The notes under the pieces were generated by a model, which saw only the letters and a program-made list of their open reading frames with translations, did no database searches and was not told the DNA's origin. From NCBI GenBank assembly GCA_018899075.1, contig JAHIIS010000145.1, positions 1 to 6,320 on the forward strand: DNA of 6,320 nt, in the 5' to 3' direction. The position numbers and the translations under genes are program-made. Positions 1-5,272 of the stretch are shown in pieces. Origin of the DNA: Candidatus Omnitrophota bacterium (GTDB taxonomy: Bacteria > Omnitrophota > Gorgyraeia > JAFGHF01). Positions within the stretch are counted from its first letter, which is position 1. The number at the start of each line of letters is the position of its first letter.

Positions 1-276
1 AAGGACTCTTCCCTGTCTATCCAGAGTAATCTCGCAGGCGCCGGAAAAATAAAGACGGTTGAACTTGCGCGTCTCTGCTTTAGTAAAAGGCAAGGATTTA
101 AATTTTTGTTCCTGGAGCTTCCATTCCTCTTCAGTAAAGACGAAAAGGCACTTATCCAGGCCGCGAGTAATGTAAAAACGCTCGATATAATTTTCTTTGG
201 AAACCTGGCGAAACTTTGAAGGAAAAATAAGTCTTCCTTTGCGGTCTAACGAATGTTCGTATTCTCCATAGAACAT
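1..276 (-). CDS. mraZ: MraZ transcriptional regulator, N-terminal part (3' end beyond window)
   Basis: MraZ is a small DNA-binding protein with two SpoVT/AbrB-like repeats. It forms a ring oligomer and regulates its own operon, the division and cell wall (dcw) cluster. The frame is open from ATG at 276 to the window edge and gives 92 residues; the usual length is about 140 to 150. It starts [15 protein letters not shown] and continues with IFPSKFR, the family's opening signature. The first DxKGR-type motif is at residues 11-15 and the second (LDRQGR) at 85-90, just where the second repeat should begin. The start is fixed by a GGAGGG ribosome-binding site about 7 bases upstream and by the family N-terminus. 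It is preceded by its own promoter and by repeats that look like its own operator, so autoregulation is likely. The next gene off the left edge would be expected to be rsmH (mraW), but this cannot be seen. Confidence 0.96.
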   Translation of the reverse strand, partial: MFYGEYEHSLDRKGRLIFPSKFRQVSKENYIERFYITRGLDKCLFVFTEEEWKLQEQKFKSLPFTKAETRKFNRLYFSGACEITLDRQGRVL

Positions 277-303
277 TCTACTTCCCTCCACTTTGCTCCA
301 CTT
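277..303 (-). promoter_or_regulatory. Probable MraZ operator: three 10-bp direct repeats reaching the mraZ start codon
   Basis: Read on the minus strand from 303, three tandem units begin exactly 10 bases apart: AAGTGGAGCA, AAGTGGAGGG and AAGTAGAATG. The AAGTGGA core is exact in the first two; the third has one change. Known MraZ sites in Escherichia coli and Mollicutes are short G-rich direct repeats with 10-bp phasing upstream of mraZ, so position, period and core all agree. The second unit contains the GGAGGG ribosome-binding site and the third runs into the ATG. Bound MraZ would therefore sit downstream of the predicted transcription start and block elongation or initiation. The repeats are seen directly; binding is inferred. 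Confidence 0.85.
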
Positions 304-311
304 ACAAGGCA

Positions 312-340
312 AGTATACCCGATTAAAGGGGGTTTGTCAA
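312..340 (-). promoter_or_regulatory. Sigma-70-type promoter of mraZ
   Basis: On the minus strand a perfect -35 box TTGACA (340-335) is followed by a 17-base spacer and a -10 box TATACT (317-312) with one mismatch to TATAAT. Transcription should start near 303-306, giving a leader of about 30 bases that is almost wholly made of the MraZ boxes. An AT-rich tract lies just upstream of the -35 box. It sits in the only sizeable gap of the window (277-401) and would let mraZ and the genes after it be transcribed independently of the upstream block. Confidence 0.88.
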
Positions 341-401
341 GGGAAAAATCTTAACTTTCTGCAGAGACGCAGCTTGTTGGGGTGAAGAGGAAGGGTATCG
401 A

Positions 402-1340
402 CTATATCTTGGGGGTCAAAATCTTTTTGGCCTTAACTTCATCTTTCTTTATCTGCGCAAGCAAGGCCTTGTGGGTAGCAAACTTTTTTTCAGGGCGAAT
501 ACGCTGAATAAAAAAGACTTCCAGCCTCTTGCCGTAAATCTTGTTATGGAAATTGAAGATATGCGTTTCAATGGTGTGAGCGCAAGGCAACTTTCTTGTA
601 AAAGTGGGCCGACAGCCGATATTCAATACGCCCGGGAAAATCTTGTTATCCGTTAAGACTTTAACCGCATAAACGCCGGCAAGGGGAACAATTTCCTGAA
701 GTGGCGTTATATTTGCAGTAGGATAGCCCAAAACCCGCCCCCGCGCATTACCTTTCTTTACTTTACCGAAAATGGAAAATGCCCTGCCCAGGAATTTATT
801 TGCCTCCTTTATTTTACCCTTTTGAATAAGCGCGCGGATTTTTGAACTACTTATTATTTCGCCATTTATCTTGACGGGCTCTATTCTGCGTACATTAAAG
901 CCGTATGTTTTAGATAACTTTTTTAAAAGGGCGAATGTCCCTTTTCTTTCTTTGCCAAAGCGAAACCCCTTTCCTAATATTAAACAATTGATTCCAACGG
1001 CATCGACAAGAATATCCTTAATAAAATCTTCTGCGCACATCCGCGAGAATTCTTTATTAAAATCCAGAAGCAGGCAAACATCCACATTCAGCCGGTTAAT
1101 CAAATCTATTCTATGCTCGAGAGAGCTAATCATGGGGGTAGCGGCGGAACTGCTGAGAGTCCTTAAAGGATGGGGATGAAAAGTTGCGACCATACTTGTC
1201 CCTTTTAAGGCCTTTGCCTGGCGAACAACCTTCTTGATAATTTTCTGGTGAGCTAAATGCACTCCATCGAATATGCCGATAGTCAATACGGACTTTTTAA
1301 ATTGCTGCTTTAAGTTTTTAATGCCTCTAATAAGTTTCAT
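402..1340 (-). CDS. ribF: Bifunctional riboflavin kinase / FAD synthetase
   Basis: RibF phosphorylates riboflavin to FMN and then adenylylates FMN to FAD in the cytoplasm. The 312 residues match the normal family length. The N-terminal adenylyltransferase domain shows the nucleotidyltransferase motif around residues 20-33 (GIFDGVHLAHQ), FHPHP at 54-58 and ISSSKIR at 163-169. The C-terminal riboflavin kinase domain shows GNARGRVLGYPTAN at 197-210, PGVLNIGCRPTF at 236-247 and the IETHIFNF segment near 257-264 that carries the conserved Glu. In the first motif an Ala (residue 30) replaces the more common Gly before the second His. The ATG overlaps the truB stop as ATGA, and a very strong AGGAGGTG site lies 8 bases upstream inside truB. 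In many bacteria rpsO follows; here a promoter and mraZ follow. Function is secure. Confidence 0.96.
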   Translation of the reverse strand: MKLIRGIKNLKQQFKKSVLTIGIFDGVHLAHQKIIKKVVRQAKALKGTSMVATFHPHPLRTLSSSAATPMISSLEHRIDLINRLNVDVCLLLDFNKEFSRMCAEDFIKDILVDAVGINCLILGKGFRFGKERKGTFALLKKLSKTYGFNVRRIEPVKINGEIISSSKIRALIQKGKIKEANKFLGRAFSIFGKVKKGNARGRVLGYPTANITPLQEIVPLAGVYAVKVLTDNKIFPGVLNIGCRPTFTRKLPCAHTIETHIFNFHNKIYGKRLEVFFIQRIRPEKKFATHKALLAQIKKDEVKAKKILTPKI

Positions 1341-2011
1341 TCTGTTAGCACCTCCTCTAACTCTTGAGGAGGGAGATGCTTTAGTTTATCCAGACTTATA
1401 GCCTGATTGATAGTAAATGGTCCGGATTTTATTCTGCGCAATTCAGACATATATCCTGCACAGCCTAATTTTTCAGCAATGTCGGCGCATAGTGCGCGTA
1501 TATAAGTTCCCTTAGAGCATTTGACTGCGAAATAAATATGAGGAAATATAAATCTGGTTATCTTTATTCTATAGATGTAAACTTTGCGGGGTGACCTCTC
1601 GACCTCTACGCCCTGCCTGGCCAATGCGTAAAGTCTTTTACCCTTATATTTCAATGCCGAAAACATAGGAGGCGTTTGCTCAATTTCTCCTAAAAACCGG
1701 CCAAAGACATCCTCAATCTGCCGTAAATTGTAATTCGCCGGGTTCTCTTTTTTTATAATCCGGCCTCCTCCGTCCAGAGTATCGGTGGTAATCCCCAGAG
1801 TTAAACAGGCTTCATATTCTTTATCGTGTCCGGTGAGTTCTTTAGACCTCTTTGTGAACTTTCCAACCAGGATAATTAATACTCCCGTACTTTGCGGGTC
1901 GAGCGTGCCTGCGTGGCCTGCTTTCTTTATGCGGAATCTTTTTCTGATAAAGTCTACTATATCGTGAGAAGTAAAGCCCTTGGGCTTATCTACGATCAGG
2001 ATACCGTCCAT
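1337..2011 (-). CDS. truB: tRNA pseudouridine(55) synthase TruB, short form
   Basis: TruB isomerises U55 in the T-loop of tRNAs to pseudouridine. The 224 residues begin with the family opening MDGILIVDKPKGFTSHD. They carry the catalytic motif GHAGTLDPQSTGVL with catalytic Asp38, the KEYEA segment with Tyr66, QTPPMFSALK at 112-121, GTYIRAL at 168-174 with Arg172, and RRIKSGPF at 192-199. The protein stops soon after the catalytic fold, whereas many TruB proteins run to about 290-315 residues with a C-terminal PUA-type domain. That extension is absent here, and the stop is shared with the ribF start, so this looks like a natural short form and not a frameshift. The ATG lies 11 bases after the nrnA stop and has no convincing Shine-Dalgarno site within 15 bases, so reinitiation after nrnA is likely. 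Confidence 0.95.
   Translation of the reverse strand: MDGILIVDKPKGFTSHDIVDFIRKRFRIKKAGHAGTLDPQSTGVLIILVGKFTKRSKELTGHDKEYEACLTLGITTDTLDGGGRIIKKENPANYNLRQIEDVFGRFLGEIEQTPPMFSALKYKGKRLYALARQGVEVERSPRKVYIYRIKITRFIFPHIYFAVKCSKGTYIRALCADIAEKLGCAGYMSELRRIKSGPFTINQAISLDKLKHLPPQELEEVLTE
1349..1372 (-). promoter_or_regulatory. Strong ribF ribosome-binding site held in a hairpin
   Basis: The ribF site AGGAGGTG (1356-1349 on the minus strand) fully matches the usual 16S rRNA tail and stands 8 bases before the ATG. The minus strand also reads CCTCCTC (1372-1366), an 8-base loop, then GAGGAGG (1357-1351): a perfect 7-bp inverted repeat whose second arm contains the AGGAGG core. In the mRNA this would mask the site. 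A ribosome translating the end of truB would melt the stem, so ribF translation is probably coupled to truB. The repeat is seen directly; the mechanism is inferred. Confidence 0.65.
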
Positions 2012-2016
2012 TGAAT

Positions 2017-2030
2017 TAGTCGCTAGTCGC
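2017..2030. repeat. Tandem 7-bp repeat at the nrnA stop codon
   Basis: TAGTCGC occurs twice in exact tandem on the plus strand (2017-2023 and 2024-2030); the minus strand reads GCGACTA twice. The junction supplies the TAG stop of nrnA, and the second minus-strand copy fills most of the 11-base gap before truB. Two units are too few to prove an active repeat, but such units can change number and move the stop or the spacing. Confidence 0.6.
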
Positions 2031-3036
2031 TTGCCTCACCCGCCTTGTATTTAGAATGGCAGGCGGGTATCTTGTATCTAGTTTTTAGTGCTCTTTTTAC
2101 CTGTCTCAATACCATTTGTTCTGCTTCTTTAAGGCTGCCTTTGATTGTGCAGCCACTGGCAAGCCTGTGCCCTCCGCCGCCGAAACTTGAAGCAATTTTT
2201 TGCACATCTATCGGGCTTTTGGAACGCAGGTTTAATTTAATAAAACGCTTATCGACCTGGCAAAAGATGAGCACAACTTTAACTATCTTTATAGATTTGG
2301 CGAAATCTAAAATTTTATCTAAAAGTTCGGGCTTGCCTTTTACCTCTTCAAATTCGGGCCTCTTAATTTTTATCCAGGCAATCCTATTGTCCGCGGCAAA
2401 AGAGAGCCTTGAGATTATTTTTGCCACATAAATTGCATCCCGCACAGAATTGTTTTCGTAAATTCTCGCATAAATTTCAGCAGGATTGATTCCAAATTTT
2501 AAGAGCCTGCTGCAGATATATAATGTGTTACTTGTAGTGTTGGGATGGCGAAATGAGCCGGTATCGGTAAGTATTGCTGTGTAAATATTGAGGGCATCTT
2601 TTTTATCCAATTTAGTCCGCGTAAATCTAAATAAGCGGTAAATCATCTCTCCGGTACTCGAGGCAGCAGGGTCGACCCAATTTATTTTGCCAAAATTTTT
2701 ATTGCCGATGTGGTGGTCTATATTAATCACGGGCTTGCGGGCATCAATCAGACCCGCAATGCGGCCTGCCCTGCCCCTATCCGAACAATCGATTATAAAT
2801 ACTGCCTGGTGCGCGCGATTGGAAAACCGGCGGGAAATCTTTTTTACGCCGGGCAGGAAGCTGTAATTAGAGGGAGTCTTACCGCTGTTGACTATATAAG
2901 CTGTTTTACCTAATTTCCTCAAAAGCGAAGCTAACGCCAACTCGCTGCCTAAAGCGTCTCCTTCTAAACTAATATGAGAAGTTATCAGAAATGTAGAATA
3001 GCTCTTTATTGCTTTAATTACCTGATTCGGGTTCAT
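2023..3036 (-). CDS. nrnA: DHH/DHHA1 phosphoesterase, NrnA-type oligoribonuclease / pAp phosphatase
   Basis: NrnA-type enzymes degrade very short RNAs (nanoRNA) and in many bacteria also dephosphorylate 3'-phosphoadenosine 5'-phosphate, using Mn2+. The 337 residues show the N-terminal DHH domain motifs: SHISLEGDALGSE (20-32), IDCSD with Asp83, IDHH at 106-109, DPAASSTGE at 122-130 and TDTGSF at 157-162. The C-terminal DHHA1 domain carries the substrate-binding GGGGH at 286-290. The first metal motif reads LEGD where PDGD is commonest, so Glu25 replaces an Asp. After about residue 317 a tail of roughly 20 residues goes beyond the family domain and is encoded by an inverted repeat. The ATG lies within the end of rbfA (23-base overlap) behind a weak AAAGG site. 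Position between rbfA and truB is the classic location of this gene. The exact substrate cannot be read from sequence. Confidence 0.93.
   Translation of the reverse strand: MNPNQVIKAIKSYSTFLITSHISLEGDALGSELALASLLRKLGKTAYIVNSGKTPSNYSFLPGVKKISRRFSNRAHQAVFIIDCSDRGRAGRIAGLIDARKPVINIDHHIGNKNFGKINWVDPAASSTGEMIYRLFRFTRTKLDKKDALNIYTAILTDTGSFRHPNTTSNTLYICSRLLKFGINPAEIYARIYENNSVRDAIYVAKIISRLSFAADNRIAWIKIKRPEFEEVKGKPELLDKILDFAKSIKIVKVVLIFCQVDKRFIKLNLRSKSPIDVQKIASSFGGGGHRLASGCTIKGSLKEAEQMVLRQVKRALKTRYKIPACHSKYKAGEASD
2038..2068. repeat. 8-bp inverted repeat inside the 3' end of nrnA
   Basis: ACCCGCCT (2038-2045) and AGGCGGGT (2061-2068) are perfect inverted copies separated by 15 bases. On the nrnA mRNA they form a GC-rich stem-loop about 13 bases before the stop codon. 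No U-run follows, so it is not an intrinsic terminator. It lies in the part of the gene that encodes residues beyond the conserved DHHA1 domain, so the tail of NrnA is encoded by the palindrome. It may be an inserted palindromic element. Confidence 0.6.
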
Positions 3037-3385
3037 TGGATTTGCCTTTATTCTTTATCTTTTCTAAGACCTCGGAGATACGAATACTGTATTCAACGCC
3101 TTCGTCTAATCTGAATGCAACTTGCGGAGTATAGCGCAATTTCATCCTCCGGCCTAACAGCTTGCGGATGAAACCGGCGGACCTGGCAAGCCCTACCTGC
3201 GTATCGCGCAACTCTTTCTTAGTGCCTAAAAGGCTGAAATATACTGAAGCATAGCGTAAGTCAGGGCTTAAATCGACTTTTGTAATGGTTACGAAACCGA
3301 TACGCGGGTCCTTTAGTTCGCCATGGATAATTTTTCCTATTTCCTGTTTAATTCCTTCGGCTACCCGCTGTACACGCTGGCTCAT
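3014..3385 (-). CDS. rbfA: 30S ribosome-binding factor RbfA
   Basis: RbfA is a small KH-type RNA-binding protein that binds the maturing 30S subunit, supports 16S rRNA 5'-end processing and is important for growth in the cold. At 123 residues it has normal length. Visible family signatures are QRVAEGIKQEI near the N-terminus, DPRIGFVTIT at 26-35, LSPDLRYASVYFS at 39-51, the SAGFIRKLLGRRM segment at 69-81, and LRYTPQVAFRLDEGVEYS at 83-100. A good AGGAGAGG site ends 6 bases before the ATG. Its 3' end overlaps nrnA by 23 bases. It commonly follows infB, but here it follows cca after a 46-base gap. Identification is secure. Confidence 0.97.
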   Translation of the reverse strand: MSQRVQRVAEGIKQEIGKIIHGELKDPRIGFVTITKVDLSPDLRYASVYFSLLGTKKELRDTQVGLARSAGFIRKLLGRRMKLRYTPQVAFRLDEGVEYSIRISEVLEKIKNKGKSNEPESGN

Positions 3386-3411
3386 CGTCTGCCTCTCCTA
3401 ATACATCTCTA

Positions 3412-3453
3412 ACCCTAAAGGGTAGACCTTACTATCCTTTTAAGTAAGGGTCT
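3412..3453 (-). other. Two adjacent small stem-loops between cca and rbfA
   Basis: On the minus strand AGACCCTTACT (3453-3443) and AGTAAGGTCT (3433-3424) pair over 10 bp with one bulged C and a 9-base loop, spanning the cca stop codon. Directly after it ACCCT-TT-AGGGT (3423-3412) forms a second short inverted repeat. No run of T follows either, so a classical rho-independent terminator is not supported. They could slow or attenuate transcription, or mark an mRNA processing site, between the upstream genes and rbfA. The gap holds no recognisable promoter. Confidence 0.5.
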
Positions 3454-4385
3454 AATGAAAGGTCTAAGGTTTTCAATCTTTGTTTGTCTTTTCTAGTTAA
3501 AGAAAAATCACGACAAAGTTTCTCCAGCTGTTCTTCGTTTAATCTTCTAGTTAAAAGCGCAAAACAAACCAGCCAGTCATCTCCTGGCCCGGGAGATTTA
3601 AGTCTTACCTGCGCCATTTTGTCTAATCTAATCATTGGATGAATTACTTTGAGTCCACATAATCGGTTAAAACGCAAAATTGATTTTAACGGCTTTTCCT
3701 CTTTTAATAATAAAATAAACTCTCGCCCCAACCGAAAGCGGCTCAATTTTTCCGGAAGTCTTGCGGTTATGCTCTTGCGCATTAACCTGAAGGTTTTAGG
3801 TTCAATCTTGAAATTATACCTTTGTTCAAAGCGGACGGCCCGGAAGATTCTTGTGGGGTCATCGATGAAGCTTCGAGCGTGCAAGACTCTGATCTTGCCC
3901 TCTGAGAGGTCTTTGCGCCCATCAAAGAGGTCTAACAGCCGGCCAAAATTATGCCGGCTTATTTCTATAGCCAGGGCATTTATAGTGAAATCTCTGCGGA
4001 ACAAATCTTCCTTTAGAAAACTAAACTCAACTTCGGGGAGCGCGCCAGGATGCGCATAGTATTCTTTGCGGCTTGTGGCAATATCGATTTTAAATCCGCA
4101 AGGCAAAGTTGCGCTCGCCGTGCCAAATCTTGGATGTGTTGTTATATCTAAATCCATCTTTTCTTTCAAAAACCTGACAAACTTGAGGGCATCGCCTTCT
4201 ACGACAATATCTAAATCGAGGTCTTTTACGCCCAATAAAAGGTCTCTTGCAAAACCGCCTACTATATAAGCAGCAAAGTCATTGTCTTCGGCCAGGTTGC
4301 CGATTTTACGAATGATTCTAAAAACGCGGGCGGGCAATCTTTGCTTTAGCAGTTTTGCAACATTTTTATCCTGTGAACTCTCCAT
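3432..4385 (-). CDS. cca: tRNA nucleotidyltransferase / poly(A) polymerase family (CCA-adding type), compact form
   Basis: Class II nucleotidyltransferases of this family build or repair the 3' CCA end of tRNA; close relatives add only CC or only A, or act as poly(A) polymerases. The 317 residues show GGFARDLLLG at 43-52, the metal-binding DLDIVVEGD with Asp57 and Asp59, EDLFRRDFTINALA at 126-139, and the DDPTRIFRAVRFEQRYNF segment at 175-192 that contributes nucleotide and RNA-binding residues. The C-terminal part is helical and short, with no HD, CBS or DHH domain attached. It overlaps the xerD stop by one base (TAATG) and has a GAGG site about 5 bases upstream, so it is coupled to xerD. 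Whether it adds CCA, CC or A cannot be decided from sequence alone; the symbol is given for the most common activity. Confidence 0.88.
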   Translation of the reverse strand: MESSQDKNVAKLLKQRLPARVFRIIRKIGNLAEDNDFAAYIVGGFARDLLLGVKDLDLDIVVEGDALKFVRFLKEKMDLDITTHPRFGTASATLPCGFKIDIATSRKEYYAHPGALPEVEFSFLKEDLFRRDFTINALAIEISRHNFGRLLDLFDGRKDLSEGKIRVLHARSFIDDPTRIFRAVRFEQRYNFKIEPKTFRLMRKSITARLPEKLSRFRLGREFILLLKEEKPLKSILRFNRLCGLKVIHPMIRLDKMAQVRLKSPGPGDDWLVCFALLTRRLNEEQLEKLCRDFSLTRKDKQRLKTLDLSLDPYLKG

Positions 4386-5272
4386 TACGGCCTCGGATGG
4401 AACTTGCGATGAATCTGCTTTAAGCGTTCTTTATCGATATGCGTATAAATCTGGGTGGTAGAGATATCGCTATGCCCCAGCATTTCCTGCAGTGTGCGCA
4501 AGTCCGCTCCCCTTTCCAAAAGATGTGTGGCAAAAGAATGGCGAAGGGTATGCGGGGTAATCTCCTTTTTAATCCTGGACTTTTTAGCATAAACCTTAAC
4601 GGCCTTCCAAAATGTTTGCCGCGAAATCTTCCTCCCAAGCCTTGATAAAAATAGGTGAAGCTCCTCTTTCTGTTTAAGAAGTCCGGGCCTGGTTTTATCG
4701 ATGTATTTAGTTAAGGCCTGCACGGCGTAAGTTCCCAGAGGGATTATTCTTTCTTTCTGCCCCTTGCCTGTGCATTTAACGAAACGCATATCTAAATTTA
4801 AATCATTTAATTTTAGCCCGGCAATTTCGGAAACCCGCATTCCTGTGGCATACATTAATTCCAAAACAGCTTTGTCTCTTATCCCCAGCTTCGTCCTCAA
4901 ATTAGGGCTGCGCAGCAACTTCTCTACCTCCTCCGGCCTTAAAACCTGGGGTAACTTTCTCCATATTCTAGGCAAGGTAAAGACGGAGGTTACGTCATCT
5001 TTTAAATATCTTTCGTTAACCAGGAATCTATATAACACCTTTATAGCCACCAAAGCCCGGGCAATAGAATTGCTGTTTAAGCCCTTATCTTTTAAATAGA
5101 GCATAAAATTTGTAATATCATTGCGTTTAGTCTCGCTAAAAGAACCTATCTTATTTTTCTCCAAATATTTAATATAATTATTTAAATCCCGGCGGTATGA
5201 ACTGATGCTGTTAACAGCCAGGCCTCTTTCTATGGAAAGATAATTTAAAAATTCCTCAACTAACTTTTTCAT
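4385..5272 (-). CDS. xerD: Tyrosine recombinase of the XerC/XerD family
   Basis: Xer recombinases resolve chromosome dimers at the dif site near the terminus, together with a partner Xer and FtsK. The 295 residues match the family length. The N-terminal SAM-like core-binding domain covers about residues 1-100 (FLNYLSIERGLAVNSISSYR). The C-terminal catalytic domain has the complete set of active residues: Arg146 (ATGMRVSEIAGL), Lys170 (GKGQKERIIPLG), His241 and Arg244 (HTLRHSFATHLLERG), His267 (MLGHSDISTTQIYTHI) and the Tyr276 nucleophile. No integron, phage or attachment-site context surrounds it; its neighbours are housekeeping genes, which supports a chromosomal Xer role over a mobile integrase. 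The start overlaps the hydrolase stop as ATGA and has no clear Shine-Dalgarno site, so it relies on coupling. Choice of XerD over XerC is by overall style and is not certain. Confidence 0.9.
   Translation of the reverse strand: MKKLVEEFLNYLSIERGLAVNSISSYRRDLNNYIKYLEKNKIGSFSETKRNDITNFMLYLKDKGLNSNSIARALVAIKVLYRFLVNERYLKDDVTSVFTLPRIWRKLPQVLRPEEVEKLLRSPNLRTKLGIRDKAVLELMYATGMRVSEIAGLKLNDLNLDMRFVKCTGKGQKERIIPLGTYAVQALTKYIDKTRPGLLKQKEELHLFLSRLGRKISRQTFWKAVKVYAKKSRIKKEITPHTLRHSFATHLLERGADLRTLQEMLGHSDISTTQIYTHIDKERLKQIHRKFHPRP

Noticed and set aside
361..376. Possible terminator hairpin after ribF (CTGC-GTCTCT-GCAG on the minus strand, followed at a distance by ATTTTT).
   Set aside because: The stem is only 4 bp, the T-run is 13 or so bases away, and the T-run lies just upstream of the mraZ -35 box, so it does not fit a rho-independent terminator.
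3394..3406. Tiny frame ATG-TAT-TAG just before rbfA whose stop overlaps the rbfA ribosome-binding site.
   Set aside because: Two codons with no strong ribosome-binding site are expected by chance in a 46-base gap; no evidence that it is translated.
4420..4638. Minus-strand 72-codon frame inside xerD.
   Set aside because: It is in a different frame from the conserved catalytic domain of the recombinase, which covers the same bases with all its active residues.
471..5099. Many plus-strand open frames of 60-136 codons within the minus-strand genes.
   Set aside because: All lie antisense to well-recognised genes, show no family signatures and have no convincing ribosome-binding sites; they are shadows.
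4385..5272. Tyrosine recombinase as the integrase of a mobile element.
   Set aside because: It is embedded by overlapping starts and stops in a housekeeping operon, has Xer length and motifs, and has no tRNA or attachment-site duplication or cargo nearby.
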